Origin: Algoriphagus litoralis
GTDB lineage: Bacteria > Bacteroidota > Bacteroidia > Cytophagales > Cyclobacteriaceae
NCBI RefSeq assembly: GCF_003259255.1
Contig: NZ_QGOL01000018.1
Span: forward strand, 1-64,000
Length of the DNA: 64,000 bases
Direction of reading: 5' to 3'
Each line of letters begins with the position of its first letter. Position 1 is the first letter of the stretch. Positions 26,317 through 36,172 of this stretch are shown here, in pieces. The notes under the pieces are model-generated. The model worked only from the letters and a program-made list of their open reading frames with translations. It had not been told where the DNA came from and searched no databases. The position numbers were made by a program, and so were the translations under genes.

Positions 26317-28764
26317 CTACTCTAATTTTTCCGCTCCTGAATACCTACCAGCTTCAAAACTTGGCATCACTCCCAGTTGATCCAGGATCAGCACCCCTTG
26401 CTCCGATTGGTCAAAGAGGAACCGGATCTGCTGAAGACTTTCCAGTTTAAAGAGGGGATTTCTGGCTGCTATTTTTTGTAGCTCAAACTGATAGAGTTGG
26501 AATATCGGTTCGGTCTCATCTTTTTCATCCAAAAATTGAATTTTCAACACCCGGGATTGGATCAGCCGCTGCACCGGCGAGAATTCACTCGCTAAAAAAA
26601 CGATGCGCTCACCTTGATCGTCCATCAGTTCAATGGAAAAGTCAAGGACAGGCAAGGCCTTTTCCTCTTGATCGTCCTCCTCTTCTACTTCTTTCTGCCC
26701 ATCTTCGTCGGAGTTTGTTGATTCGTTTTCGGAATTATCATCTTCTTCTTCCTCCGTATTTTCATCGATCCACTTTCCTTTTGTTTTGGGATTGGACGGC
26801 TCACCTGACTCTGCCAACGAGAATATTAAAACCGAGCTGGAATCAGGCCGAAAAGTATCCTGCCCCAACTTGACCGTGTAGCTGGCACGAAGGGAGTCTG
26901 GCAAAGTAGGCTTTTCCGAAGCTTCCCAATCGAGGCTGTCACCGCCAAATTCTTCGTAATTCCATCCCAAATACACCGCCCGAGTTCCCCTCAGTCCATA
27001 TTTTGGCATGACTTCCCCTTCTCTCCAGACGGTCAAATTTTCGCCCTGCGCTGATTCTGCTTTGGATAGTGTGCCTACTTCAAAGTCCTCATCAAACCCT
27101 GCCCAAAACCGACTCTCTGAATCCTGAAATTGACTGAGGTAGATGGTCTCGGGCAACCAATTCCGCCCCTTTCTTGCATCGGTAAACAAGGGCAGAAAGT
27201 TGTCCTTTCCCTGAAGCGTGGTTTCCAAAAATGCACTGATGTAGACTTTGGCGATGGTTTCCTGGTCTTTTGGATCCATCAGCTGCTGCTTGTTTAGCAA
27301 TCCCGAAAATGAAGCCAAGGCATCATTGTCTCCCCAACTGGAATTGAATTGTCCATGATTTGCCCCGGCGATATAGATTCCGGCTTTGAACCTATAGATC
27401 GAATCGGTAAAAGAAATGCGCTCAAATTGCTTGAGGCCATCAAAGGATTCCACGTCTGCATCCTGTGCACCATGAATTCCGAGATAGCTAATATTCTCAA
27501 GTTTGTTCAGGCTGCCTGCGGGTTTATATTGACCATCCACTGGGGCTATCGCCACGATAGCCTGAATGCTAAAATGATAGCCCAAGGGGATCGCAGCATC
27601 ATCCGGATAGTGGTCCAGCCGATTCAGCATCGCGGCATGCGCCACAGCTTCCCCACCTCGGGAGTGCCCAATCAGCGCCAGTTTATCCAAGTCAACTTGT
27701 CCAAAAAGGCCATGGGACGAATCTTGGGTCCATTCCTTCCATTGCCTCAGGTGCTCCAAGAGCATCCATGCCCGTGCATCGTTTTCTTTTTCCAACCCAT
27801 CAGGGAAATCTGACCAGGAGCCGTTGAGGAAATTTTCATCCACTGATACAAAAATATACCCCCGGGAAGCCATTAGCTCCCCTAAGTATTCATAGCCGGG
27901 ATCTGAAAAATCCTGCATCGGATGATTTCCATGGACAATCAATACCAACGGAAAGGGCCCCTCCTCTTTGGGTTTCCAAACCCGCCCATTTACCGGTAAT
28001 TCTCGGTAATCAAATCCCCAATAGTGAGTTCGGTACTTGCCCGACATTCCTTCCCAATGATCCAGAAAAGCCGTACCGTCCACCGACTCGGTCGTGTAGC
28101 TCACTCCATCGGCAAACTCTTCCCTTTGGATATCTTTGCCTGATCCATAGGTGAAAAATTCAACTTCATAGCGTCCCAGTGCAGCAGGTGACTCAAATGG
28201 CAGTGGGGTGATATTCTCCTCGGCTAGTTTGGCCGCATTGATCAGCGGCTTCATCTCCAGGCCTCTGATCATCAGAAAGTACAGCGATGCTCCAGCCCCA
28301 AGCAATCCAATGGCAAACCCAAGAATTGCTACTGCCTTTTTGGGGAAAGTCAATTTTCTGAAATGGGTAATCTTGAATATAGAAACTCCTGCCCCCAAAA
28401 GTGAAAAGACGAGAATCATGGCTACCATGAGTCGCTGATCCAATAACCTCACCAGGATTAATAGCGGTATGGAAATAAGAAGGGCGATTTTGTACCCTTT
28501 GGGAATCGCATTGAGCTGCTTGATGAGCCAAGAAGTCAAAAAGGCAGCTAACACTGATACCGCCAAAATCACCAGACCGAGCGCCAAAATCCATGGATCA
28601 CGGAAGTTGATCGTCATGCCGATTACCTCGATTCCAAAAAGCAGAAAAGAACCTGCTAATAGACCAATTGCCGCACCTTTTTGCGCGGTTTTCCCCGGTT
28701 TTACCTTGGTTACTTGACGGGTGACCCAGGTTTTCAACCGGATAAAATAGTGCTTTAGAGACAT
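26317..28764 (-). CDS. membrane-anchored alpha/beta hydrolase with acidic linker
   Basis: An 815-aa protein. The first ~175 residues contain about six hydrophobic helices; an alpha/beta-hydrolase domain follows, with VLIVHGNHPM (oxyanion region), the nucleophile elbow GHSRGG and a late IAGANHGQF that supplies His. A beta-rich region follows, interrupted by a highly acidic low-complexity stretch (about 26657-26785 on the DNA). ATG 28764 (MSLKHYF) is preferred; an in-frame ATG at 28800 would add 12 residues. The next gene, a GT39 transferase, begins 2 nt after the stop. Esterase or peptidase activity on an envelope substrate is inference. Confidence 0.8.
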   Translation of the reverse strand: MSLKHYFIRLKTWVTRQVTKVKPGKTAQKGAAIGLLAGSFLLFGIEVIGMTINFRDPWILALGLVILAVSVLAAFLTSWLIKQLNAIPKGYKIALLISIPLLILVRLLDQRLMVAMILVFSLLGAGVSIFKITHFRKLTFPKKAVAILGFAIGLLGAGASLYFLMIRGLEMKPLINAAKLAEENITPLPFESPAALGRYEVEFFTYGSGKDIQREEFADGVSYTTESVDGTAFLDHWEGMSGKYRTHYWGFDYRELPVNGRVWKPKEEGPFPLVLIVHGNHPMQDFSDPGYEYLGELMASRGYIFVSVDENFLNGSWSDFPDGLEKENDARAWMLLEHLRQWKEWTQDSSHGLFGQVDLDKLALIGHSRGGEAVAHAAMLNRLDHYPDDAAIPLGYHFSIQAIVAIAPVDGQYKPAGSLNKLENISYLGIHGAQDADVESFDGLKQFERISFTDSIYRFKAGIYIAGANHGQFNSSWGDNDALASFSGLLNKQQLMDPKDQETIAKVYISAFLETTLQGKDNFLPLFTDARKGRNWLPETIYLSQFQDSESRFWAGFDEDFEVGTLSKAESAQGENLTVWREGEVMPKYGLRGTRAVYLGWNYEEFGGDSLDWEASEKPTLPDSLRASYTVKLGQDTFRPDSSSVLIFSLAESGEPSNPKTKGKWIDENTEEEEDDNSENESTNSDEDGQKEVEEEDDQEEKALPVLDFSIELMDDQGERIVFLASEFSPVQRLIQSRVLKIQFLDEKDETEPIFQLYQFELQKIAARNPLFKLESLQQIRFLFDQSEQGVLILDQLGVMPSFEAGRYSGAEKLE

Positions 28765-29007
28765 GGTGTTGCGTTTGATTTCTGAAAATACAGAAAACAT
28801 TTTTGGATCCCACTTTTGGATTTTGGGGCTTTCAGATCCACGGAACTTAATACTGAAGAAAATGCAACAAGGAATTGTGGGAACTTGATCTGGACAGCGT
28901 TTTTAAATGGGAGGCGAAAGCGATTTTCAATTTTTAGTAAAAGCCTGATTTTCGTCATCCTTTGGTCCATTTTCTCAGAATATATTTCCGCGTTTATTTA
29001 CCCGATT

Positions 29008-29436
29008 ATGAAAAACATCCTTTGGTTTGGGAGATGCTCCCTGTTCGTTATTTTCTTCTGGTTTGGCATTCTGAAAGTCATCGGTATTTCGCCTGCAGAG
29101 CCTTTGGTCCATCGCTTATTCGAGCAGCTGCTTTCTGGATTGATTTCCTTTGAGCTGTTTAATCGGCTATTTGGCCTTTTTGAATGCCTGATTGGATTGA
29201 GTTGGCTGGCGCCAAAATTCACCCGGGAGTCCTTGTATGTCCTTTTATTTCACATGACGATTACCTTCGTCCCGGAAATCGTATTGCCAGAGGACACATG
29301 GCAGATGTGGTTTGCTCCGACTCTGGTAGGTCAGTATATCATCAAAAATCTGGCGCTAATCTCTTTGGGTTTATTGATTTACAAAAGCAAGGAAAGTGGC
29401 CTTGAGCTTCTCAATGTTTCTCAAAAATCAGGATAA
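29008..29436 (+). CDS. DoxX/DUF417-like membrane protein
   Basis: A 142-aa membrane protein with four hydrophobic helices. The first segment (WFGRCSLFVIFFWFGILKVIG) and the PAEPLVHRLFEQL loop resemble the DoxX/DUF417 superfamily, whose members are small four-helix proteins of uncertain redox or stress role. The ATG at 29008 gives the family-like start; the upstream part of the frame from 28816 lies in the divergent intergenic region and is not protein-like. It is divergent from the hydrolase/GT39 operon. Confidence 0.7.
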   Translation: MKNILWFGRCSLFVIFFWFGILKVIGISPAEPLVHRLFEQLLSGLISFELFNRLFGLFECLIGLSWLAPKFTRESLYVLLFHMTITFVPEIVLPEDTWQMWFAPTLVGQYIIKNLALISLGLLIYKSKESGLELLNVSQKSG

Positions 29437-29687
29437 ACAAGATAGCCTCAGCCTTACTGAAACTGGTTTCGAAATCAGTGACATGAACAAGCTTCGGGAA
29501 GCTATTCTTTTAGAAAAGTGAAAGTTGATATCGGCACGCTTTGCACTTCTTGGTAGAAAAATCCGGGTTAAATCCAGATTTTCTTCAGAGTATGCTTGTG
29601 AGAAAAATAGGTCGTCATCATGGATATTTTTTTGTTTTAAATGGAAGGAGAATATATTCATTGTCAAACCACACAACTCAAACAATC

Positions 29688-31013
29688 ATGAAATTCCCAA
29701 ACCCATCTGCTGGCTTTTTTCTGCTACTTTTTCTCATCTTTTTCAGCGGCTCAGCTCTGGCACAGACCCACTTAGGATTTGCTACGGACCGAAGAGCTGG
29801 CGTTCACGCGATCATGATGAATCCTGCCGCTATTTCCGGCTCCAAAATGAAACTGGACATCAATCTGTTTTCTGCCAGCCTCTTTGCCGGCAATGATTAT
29901 GCGTCTATTGATTTGTCCAATCTTGGCAAGTTTGAGGATGGTTTCAACTTTGGATCAGATGTAGAGACCAACCCGCTTGATCAAAACAACTTTTTGGGCA
30001 ATGTGGACATCCTTGGTCCCGCGGTCCTGTTTCATATCGGAGACAAAAATAGTTTTGCCTTTAGCACACGCGTTCGGGGATTTTTCACGCTCAACAACAT
30101 CGCAGGGGAATTTTATCAGGCAGTCTCCACAGACAACGAGGAGCTGGGGGATTTCACTGCAAGTATGGAAGATTTGGACGGTGTCATTCACCCTTGGGGA
30201 GAAGTCGGGCTTAGCTATGCCCGAATCTTACTCTCAGATGATCGGAAAATGCTCAGCGCAGGTGCCACAGTCAAATATTTAGCTGGAGCAGGAGGAGTTT
30301 TCCTATCCAGTGGACAATTGGGGGCGAATTATAACGCAAGTACCGAATCGCTTACCACCACCGGGAATTTGGATTTCGGCATTAGCTCCGGGTTCGATTC
30401 AGATGAGATAGACTTTTCGACTATTTCCTCTGGCTTTGGTCTTGATTTGGGTGTAGTCTATGAGGTCAGAGATGCGAGCTACTCCGACACGGACACATAC
30501 AAACTTCGAATGGGAATTTCGGTCATGGATATTGGAGGCATCTCGTACGCAGCTTCGGAACGCTACCTCTACAATATGAATGGTATGGTCTCCGTCAGTG
30601 ATTTTGAGAATCAGTCCCTCGAGGAAATCCTCGATCAAAACTACCCCGGGACAGAGCGACGCGAGGATCTACGCTTTGCGATCCCTACCACCCTTCAAGT
30701 ATTTGCAGATTATGCGATCAATAAGGCCTTTTTCGTCAGTGCCAGTGGCTCGCTCGGGATCAAAGATCACGGAGACCTACCTGTATCTCGGACTGTAAAC
30801 CACTTTCAAATTACGCCTAGATGGGAATCCAAATGGATCAGCGTATCCAGCCCTGTGGGAACCAGACAATATTCCAAAGGAATCCACTGGGGATTGGGAC
30901 TGCGTGTAGGCCCTCTCGTGGTCGGCTCAGGGTCGGTACTCACCAACCTGATCTCCTCTTCCAGTCAATCAGCAGACTTTTATGTAGGATTAAAAATCCC
31001 TATTTACCAGTAG
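29688..31013 (+). CDS. DUF5723-type outer-membrane beta-barrel protein
   Basis: A 441-aa exported protein: the signal peptide ends SGSALAQ, and the mature N-terminus THLGFATDRRAGVHAIMMNPAAIS is the typical opening of PorV/DUF5723-like Bacteroidota barrel proteins. The rest is alternating amphipathic strands ending in IPIYQ. It probably sits in the outer membrane; transport or gliding/secretion roles are only family guesses. ATG 29688 is selected over 29541 because it begins the signal peptide. An AGGAG-like stretch lies about 35 nt upstream, too far to serve as its ribosome site. Confidence 0.82.
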   Translation: MKFPNPSAGFFLLLFLIFFSGSALAQTHLGFATDRRAGVHAIMMNPAAISGSKMKLDINLFSASLFAGNDYASIDLSNLGKFEDGFNFGSDVETNPLDQNNFLGNVDILGPAVLFHIGDKNSFAFSTRVRGFFTLNNIAGEFYQAVSTDNEELGDFTASMEDLDGVIHPWGEVGLSYARILLSDDRKMLSAGATVKYLAGAGGVFLSSGQLGANYNASTESLTTTGNLDFGISSGFDSDEIDFSTISSGFGLDLGVVYEVRDASYSDTDTYKLRMGISVMDIGGISYAASERYLYNMNGMVSVSDFENQSLEEILDQNYPGTERREDLRFAIPTTLQVFADYAINKAFFVSASGSLGIKDHGDLPVSRTVNHFQITPRWESKWISVSSPVGTRQYSKGIHWGLGLRVGPLVVGSGSVLTNLISSSSQSADFYVGLKIPIYQ

Positions 31014-31095
31014 GATTTTGATGAAGAGAAAAAGCTAAAGCGCTCTGCCTCCTTGGTCTTACGCTTGACTGATTTTTGAGAATAGGTTCACTCCA

Positions 31096-31556
31096 TCAGT
31101 CAAAATCAAGCAGATTTCCTGTTTCCTTGATGGTCAGTTCGAGGTGGTTTTCCTTAGTGAAAAATAAAAAGATATCATGAACTTCATCGTACTTGTCAAA
31201 TTCCCAGATCCGGCCCTCCCATTTTCCCAATAGGATCTCCTCGATCTCATCTTCCAGCAACCAGAGCATTCCCTTTTTGTCCCGACCATAGATATCCACC
31301 AAACCTTTGACCAGCTCTTCCAGCACAGGCATCTGTACTGGCTTAAAGCTGGAACAATTAAAGGTCATCATCCGATTGTAGAGATTGGGATACGTGACCA
31401 CTTCTACTTCTTCAAAGAGGTCAAAGATCGGAGCCGCAGGTTTTTTTTTGGAGATAAACTGGGGAAATCTTGAATGGCTCTCGGAGAATATTCCGAACCG
31501 GGATAGTCTTCCAAACTGATCCCTATCAGCGCTTCAATTCTTTTGTTGTAGTCCAT
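31096..31556 (-). pseudogene. small gene split by a frameshift in an A9 run
   Basis: The intact-looking C-terminal part is an open frame of 101 codons from a GTG at 31401 (VVTYPNLYNRMMTFNC ... LLDFD). Upstream of that GTG the same frame still reads KPAAPIFDLFEEVEV, while the ATG at 31556 opens MDYNKRIEALIGISLEDYPG in another frame. The two meet at nine A (minus strand; positions 31449-31441). One extra A would fuse them into a 153-aa protein. So the gene is frameshifted, or the run is miscalled, or slippage restores it. No domain is recognised; the product is acidic and would be cytosolic. Confidence 0.7.
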
Positions 31557-31800
31557 GTAGCGATGTGATTAGATCCATCAAACTACTAAAAATCAGAAAA
31601 ATACTCTTTGACCGAATCTTCTAAAATTTCTAACCTAAGCGCTTGGTATTTATGGTTTTGCATTTGTGCTTTCCCTTACTAATTACCACATAAGCTACTT
31701 TTCAAGCAAAAAACTGCCAGAGGTTAGAATCCCTCTTTTCACCAAGTTTAACAGCCACGATTGATTTGCCTTTTTAAATTCGGGCTGTAATCCCACCGCC

Positions 31801-32679
31801 ATGAAATACCTCTTGCTCCTTTTTTGCCTGCTTTCCCAACTTGCTTCAGCACAGACTCCGCTCTCCTACACCAATGCCAGCGGAGAGAAGCATCTGGCAG
31901 GCCGCTTTGACCTGAATGTCCTGCGAACCGACACGACATACAGCGCTTGGTATGAAGAAAACCTCGCCAAATTCAAACTCAAGGGAGCAGACACTTCATG
32001 GAAAACTGCTCTGAGCGACACGGAAGTGGAAATCTACCTCGGTACCTGGTGCGGAGACAGCAAGCGATGGGTGCCGCAGTTTGTTAAGCTCTGGAACGAA
32101 CTGGGTCTGGATGAATCCCAGCTCACCTTTACCGCGCTCTACGATGGAGAGGAGCAGTACAAGCAGGGACCAAATGGGGAGGAAAAGGGATTGCAGATTC
32201 ACCGAGTACCTACGTTTATCTTCAAAAAAGAGGGATTGGAATATGCCCGCATCGTGGAATCTCCGCGAAATGATCTGGAAAAAGATCTAGCGCAAATCGC
32301 TGTGGGCTTCCCTTCAGAGCCAAACTATCGGGCAGCATCCTACCTCCTAGACTTATTCGAAAAGGAACCGATGGACTCGATCTGGAAGAATGTCAACTAT
32401 CACTTGGGAGAAGTCTATGGTTTGGTTGGCAAAGAGGTGGAGCTGAATACGCTGGGCTTTGTATTCCAATATTCGGATCGCATGCCTCAGGCGCTGATGA
32501 CCTTCCTTTACAATACGGTGATCTACCCCTATTCTCCTCGGGTACAGAATAGCTACGCAGATGCACTGCGAATCAGCGGAGACAAAGAATCCGCCATCGC
32601 AGTCTATGAGAAAGTCCTGACCCTTGATCCTACCCATGAAAATGCCACAGCCCAATTGAAAATCCTCAAACCGGATTAA
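31801..32679 (+). CDS. exported thioredoxin-fold protein with C-terminal TPR-like helices
   Basis: A 292-aa protein with signal peptide (ends LASAQ) and a thioredoxin-like core. LGTWCGDSKRWVPQF contains the active-site position, but only the first Cys of CxxC is present (WCGDS), and HRVPTFIFKKEG holds the cis-Pro loop. The C-terminal ~100 residues are helical and end in a TPR-like repeat (RISGDKESAIAVYEKVLTLDP). A single-Cys site suggests reductase/isomerase activity is altered or absent. It is monocistronic as far as visible. Role inferred only from fold. Confidence 0.8.
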   Translation: MKYLLLLFCLLSQLASAQTPLSYTNASGEKHLAGRFDLNVLRTDTTYSAWYEENLAKFKLKGADTSWKTALSDTEVEIYLGTWCGDSKRWVPQFVKLWNELGLDESQLTFTALYDGEEQYKQGPNGEEKGLQIHRVPTFIFKKEGLEYARIVESPRNDLEKDLAQIAVGFPSEPNYRAASYLLDLFEKEPMDSIWKNVNYHLGEVYGLVGKEVELNTLGFVFQYSDRMPQALMTFLYNTVIYPYSPRVQNSYADALRISGDKESAIAVYEKVLTLDPTHENATAQLKILKPD

Positions 32680-32852
32680 ACTCAGCGCTTCGCAAAAGTT
32701 GAAGCAACCAAGACACGCAGCTCAAGCGTTAAAAATTCCCCTCCCTCCTCCAAACCTAATCAAAGGCCCGATAACCCATAATTCAGGAAATCCTAGGAGG
32801 TAATTTTTATCAAATTGTTTCCTCTTTTAAGCTTTTATGAACATTCCCTACC

Positions 32853-32898
32853 ATGTTAATTTTTAACATCCCCTAGGCTTAGCGCGGCTCTAGCTTTG
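32853..32898 (+). promoter_or_regulatory. promoter and palindromic operator of the TonB receptor
   Basis: TAGCTTTG (32891-32898) matches the -7 consensus TAnnTTTG, 27 nt before the ATG at 32925. Upstream, ATGTTAA-TTT-TTAACAT (32853-32869) is a perfect 7-bp inverted repeat covering about the -33 region, where no TTG is seen. An operator for an activator or repressor is likely; the regulator is unknown. The rest of the 245-nt gap shows nothing else. Confidence 0.6.
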
Positions 32899-32924
32899 AA
32901 CGATCAATCAATCTGTTCAAATCT

Positions 32925-35900
32925 ATGAGATTAAAAAAATTTACCCACAGCGCTTACCTTGCCCTGATGCTACTGTTTTGCATCACGCTTGGTCAAGAGG
33001 CCTTTTCGCAGGCAGTCAATGCGACCCTTTCCGGAAAACTTACCGACAGCAGTGGTGAAGTACTGATCGGCGCACAAGTTTTGGTAAAAAACGAACTGAC
33101 CGGCTTCACCGCTGCCACAGTGACAGGAATGACGGGGAATTACATTGTTTCTCAGATTCCCTTGGGCACCAATTACACCGTAACAGCCACCTACATGGGA
33201 TACGGCACCAAGTCTTTCACCGGGATCGCACTGAACCAAGGAGATAACATCAAGCTGGATATTGTCCTGAGTGAGGAAGCACAGCAGCTTGGCGAAGTGA
33301 GCGTCGTTGCCAATTCGATTGCCAATAGCATAGATCGATTTGGTAGCTCCACGGCGGTATCTGCCAAAGACATGGCTACACTTCCAGTAAACGGAAGAAA
33401 CTTCAATTCACTGGTGGATCTTTCGCCTGTTTCCAATGGCAATAGCCTTTTGGGTCAGCTCTTTTCCTCGACCAATTATACCATAGACGGGATGACCAAC
33501 CGGAGTCCGCTTTCGAGTGGCTCAACCAATAGAGGCCCATTTTCGATTTCGATGGAAGCCATCCGGGAATTCGAAGTAGTCACCAACGACTACGATGTCA
33601 CCAATGGCAGAAGCGGCGGCGGTATCATCAGTGCTGTGACTAAGACCGGTACCAATCGTGTGGAAGGTTCCGCCTTCTTTTTCAATCGCGCAGACTGGCT
33701 AGCAAGTAAGTACGATACCCGTGGAAATATCCGAACCAATGATTTCGCCATTCAGCAATACGGGATCACGCTAGGCGGTCCGATCATTAAGGATAAGCTT
33801 CACTATTTCTTCGCATACGACGGTCAGCGGGATGCCAGACCTTTGTTTATTGCGGATATCCGGACGCCGGAAGATGAAGTCCGGTACAATCTTTCCCAGG
33901 AATCCCTAGACCGTTATCTACAGATTGCCCGCACCAAATATGGGGTGGCTGATTCTCCGCAAACCGGAAGTTTTGACAAACTCCGCTACTCACACACGGC
34001 ATTTGCAAGATTGGACTACCAGATCAACCCTTCCAATTTGCTTACCATTCGAAACAACTTCTCTTGGGATCTCAACAGTCAGGGAGTCTCTGACAACACA
34101 ACGATCAACTTGTATGAAGTGTACGGGGATCACCTATCCAAAGCTAACAGCCTGATGGCATCCCTTCGTACGGTACTTGCTCCCAACCTGACCAACGAAA
34201 TCAAGCTTCAATACCTCTATACTTTGGATGATGGCCGGCCAAGCGAACAGCTTCCAAGTGAAAACATCCCCAGAGCAATCGTACAGCGAGTGGAGTCGGT
34301 AGTGAATGACCGAAACGTCAATACCAACATCCAGATCGGTGGTCAGCGGTACCTACCAGAGCGTTTTGAATCCCACGTTTACCAACTAGTCAATAACCTG
34401 TATTTCAACAAAGGAAAGACGAATTATACCTTCGGAATGGACTTGTTGTTGAATAAATTGACTTCATTGGCTACCAGCGAATTCAATGGCAGATTCTGGT
34501 TTACAGGCTTGAATAATTTCGACAACCGTACTCCGTACCGCTATGCTAGAGAAGTGGCTTTGGTAGATCCTACCGTGAAGCAAAACATCTTTGGGGGTGG
34601 CATCTATGCGCAAGCGGATACTGACCTTGGTCGCGGGATGAACTTAATCGTAGGACTTCGTGGAGATTACACGACCTATCAAAATTCGCCAAACTTCAAT
34701 CAGACTGTTTTTGATGAGCTAGGTCTCCGGACTGACGTGAAAACGGGTGGATTTCAGATTCAGCCAAGAGTCCAGTTCACTTGGGATGTAAATGAGCGCC
34801 AGACGGATATCATCCGGGTAGGTGCTGGGATTTTTGGTTCAGCACTGAACAACTACACGGATGTGAATAACCTCCAATTTGACGGAACAAAAATCGTAGC
34901 CATCGATGTCACAGGAGCAAATGTACCTACTCCGGACTTTGAATCTTACCGCAACGATCCATCCACCGCCCCGGGTGTAGATCTGCTGAACAACCCCAAC
35001 ATCTCCCCTGTCACCACGATCAACATGAACAGTGAAGATCTGAAAGTGCCAACTGTCTACAAGGCCAATGCAATGTACAGCCGAATCATTAATAACCGAT
35101 TCCGTGTGGGCGCCAACTTCATCGCGTCTATCGCCAGAAACAATTATATGTACCTGGATCGAAACATTGCCGATCAGCCTTTCTTCAGATTGGAAAATGA
35201 AGGCAACAGAGGGGTTTTTGTCCCCGCAGAAACCATCAGCACAACCAACGGGAATGCAGATTGGACACAGGGAAGAAAGACAACAGAAGTCGGACGTGTA
35301 TTGGAATTGGTCAGTGAAGGTAAAAACAACACTTACACTGTCGTAATCGATGGTACCTACCGATACTTCAAGGACGGACAGATCACAGTAAGCTATACTT
35401 GGAATGACTCCAAGGACAACACTTCCTTCAATGGAAACGTGGCCAACAGTGCTACCCTGTTTCAGGCGGTAATTGATGATCCTAGAGACCTGTCGCGGAT
35501 GAGCTATTCCAATGGTCAGTTTAGAAACAAAGTAGTGCTCTATGGCACGCTGCCAACTTTCAAAGGATTCACCGTCGGTGTGCGATACTCGGGAATCGGA
35601 GGAACACGCTACTCATTGGTGGTGAATGGAAATGTCAACGGGGACTTTGTAAACTCCAACGATTTGGCTTTTGCCTTTGACCCCAGTGCAGCGGGAGTAC
35701 CTGAGAACATTAGTCAGGCGATGCAGGAAGTATTGGCAAACCCGGATAACCTAGCCAAAGAGTACATCCAGAACAGCCTTGGTCAGGTAGCAGCAAGAAA
35801 TGGAGGGGAAAATGGCTACTTCGGAAACTGGGACATGAGGGTGGCCAAGAAAATCTTCTTTACCAAAAGCAAACAGTCTGGCCTTGAACTCGGTGCAGAT

Positions 35901-36095
35901 ATTTTCAACGTAGCCAACCTGCTGAACAAAGAGTGGGGCACCACCAAAAATCTCGGCAATCAAAACTTGATGACCATCAGAAATTTTGACCCGGTCAACA
36001 GACAATATGTCTACGAAATCAATCCCAATGTAGGTGTCGCCAATCCAGGCGGAACTCCATATCAAATCCAGATTTCAGGTAGAGTTTTCTTTTAA
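32925..36095 (+). CDS. Oar-like TonB-dependent outer-membrane receptor
   Basis: A 1056-aa outer-membrane receptor. After a signal peptide (ends EAFSQA) comes a carboxypeptidase-regulatory-like domain (ATLSGKLTDSSGEVLIGAQVLVKN, about residues 30-110), then a plug domain with LPVNGRNFNSLVDLSPVS, NYTIDGMTNRSP and GGGIISAVTKTGTN, and a long beta-barrel ending GRVFF with the usual terminal aromatic. The NGRNF plug motif is typical of Oar-type proteins. No SusD partner follows, so the ligand need not be a glycan. A Pi/nucleotide-related cargo is conceivable because a secreted phosphodiesterase lies directly downstream. Confidence 0.95.
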   Translation: MRLKKFTHSAYLALMLLFCITLGQEAFSQAVNATLSGKLTDSSGEVLIGAQVLVKNELTGFTAATVTGMTGNYIVSQIPLGTNYTVTATYMGYGTKSFTGIALNQGDNIKLDIVLSEEAQQLGEVSVVANSIANSIDRFGSSTAVSAKDMATLPVNGRNFNSLVDLSPVSNGNSLLGQLFSSTNYTIDGMTNRSPLSSGSTNRGPFSISMEAIREFEVVTNDYDVTNGRSGGGIISAVTKTGTNRVEGSAFFFNRADWLASKYDTRGNIRTNDFAIQQYGITLGGPIIKDKLHYFFAYDGQRDARPLFIADIRTPEDEVRYNLSQESLDRYLQIARTKYGVADSPQTGSFDKLRYSHTAFARLDYQINPSNLLTIRNNFSWDLNSQGVSDNTTINLYEVYGDHLSKANSLMASLRTVLAPNLTNEIKLQYLYTLDDGRPSEQLPSENIPRAIVQRVESVVNDRNVNTNIQIGGQRYLPERFESHVYQLVNNLYFNKGKTNYTFGMDLLLNKLTSLATSEFNGRFWFTGLNNFDNRTPYRYAREVALVDPTVKQNIFGGGIYAQADTDLGRGMNLIVGLRGDYTTYQNSPNFNQTVFDELGLRTDVKTGGFQIQPRVQFTWDVNERQTDIIRVGAGIFGSALNNYTDVNNLQFDGTKIVAIDVTGANVPTPDFESYRNDPSTAPGVDLLNNPNISPVTTINMNSEDLKVPTVYKANAMYSRIINNRFRVGANFIASIARNNYMYLDRNIADQPFFRLENEGNRGVFVPAETISTTNGNADWTQGRKTTEVGRVLELVSEGKNNTYTVVIDGTYRYFKDGQITVSYTWNDSKDNTSFNGNVANSATLFQAVIDDPRDLSRMSYSNGQFRNKVVLYGTLPTFKGFTVGVRYSGIGGTRYSLVVNGNVNGDFVNSNDLAFAFDPSAAGVPENISQAMQEVLANPDNLAKEYIQNSLGQVAARNGGENGYFGNWDMRVAKKIFFTKSKQSGLELGADIFNVANLLNKEWGTTKNLGNQNLMTIRNFDPVNRQYVYEINPNVGVANPGGTPYQIQISGRVFF

Positions 36096-36110
36096 ATCAA
36101 TCTCTTATTC

Positions 36111-36149
36111 AGAAATCCGGCAACCGAGGTGTGGCTGGATTTCTTTTTT
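36111..36149 (+). terminator. Rho-independent terminator of the TonB receptor gene
   Basis: AGAAATCCGGC (36111-36121) pairs with GCTGGATTTCT (36134-36144), 11 bp with one G-U, followed by TTTTTT to 36149. It ends 24 nt before the next ATG, so the phosphodiesterase may be partly uncoupled from the receptor. Confidence 0.8.
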
Positions 36150-36172
36150 GAATCCCCCAACTACAAAGATTT

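Noticed and set aside
31801..32202. antisense ORFs within the thioredoxin-like gene
   Set aside because: The plus-strand frame has a signal peptide and fold motifs; the opposite ones have no recognisable pattern.
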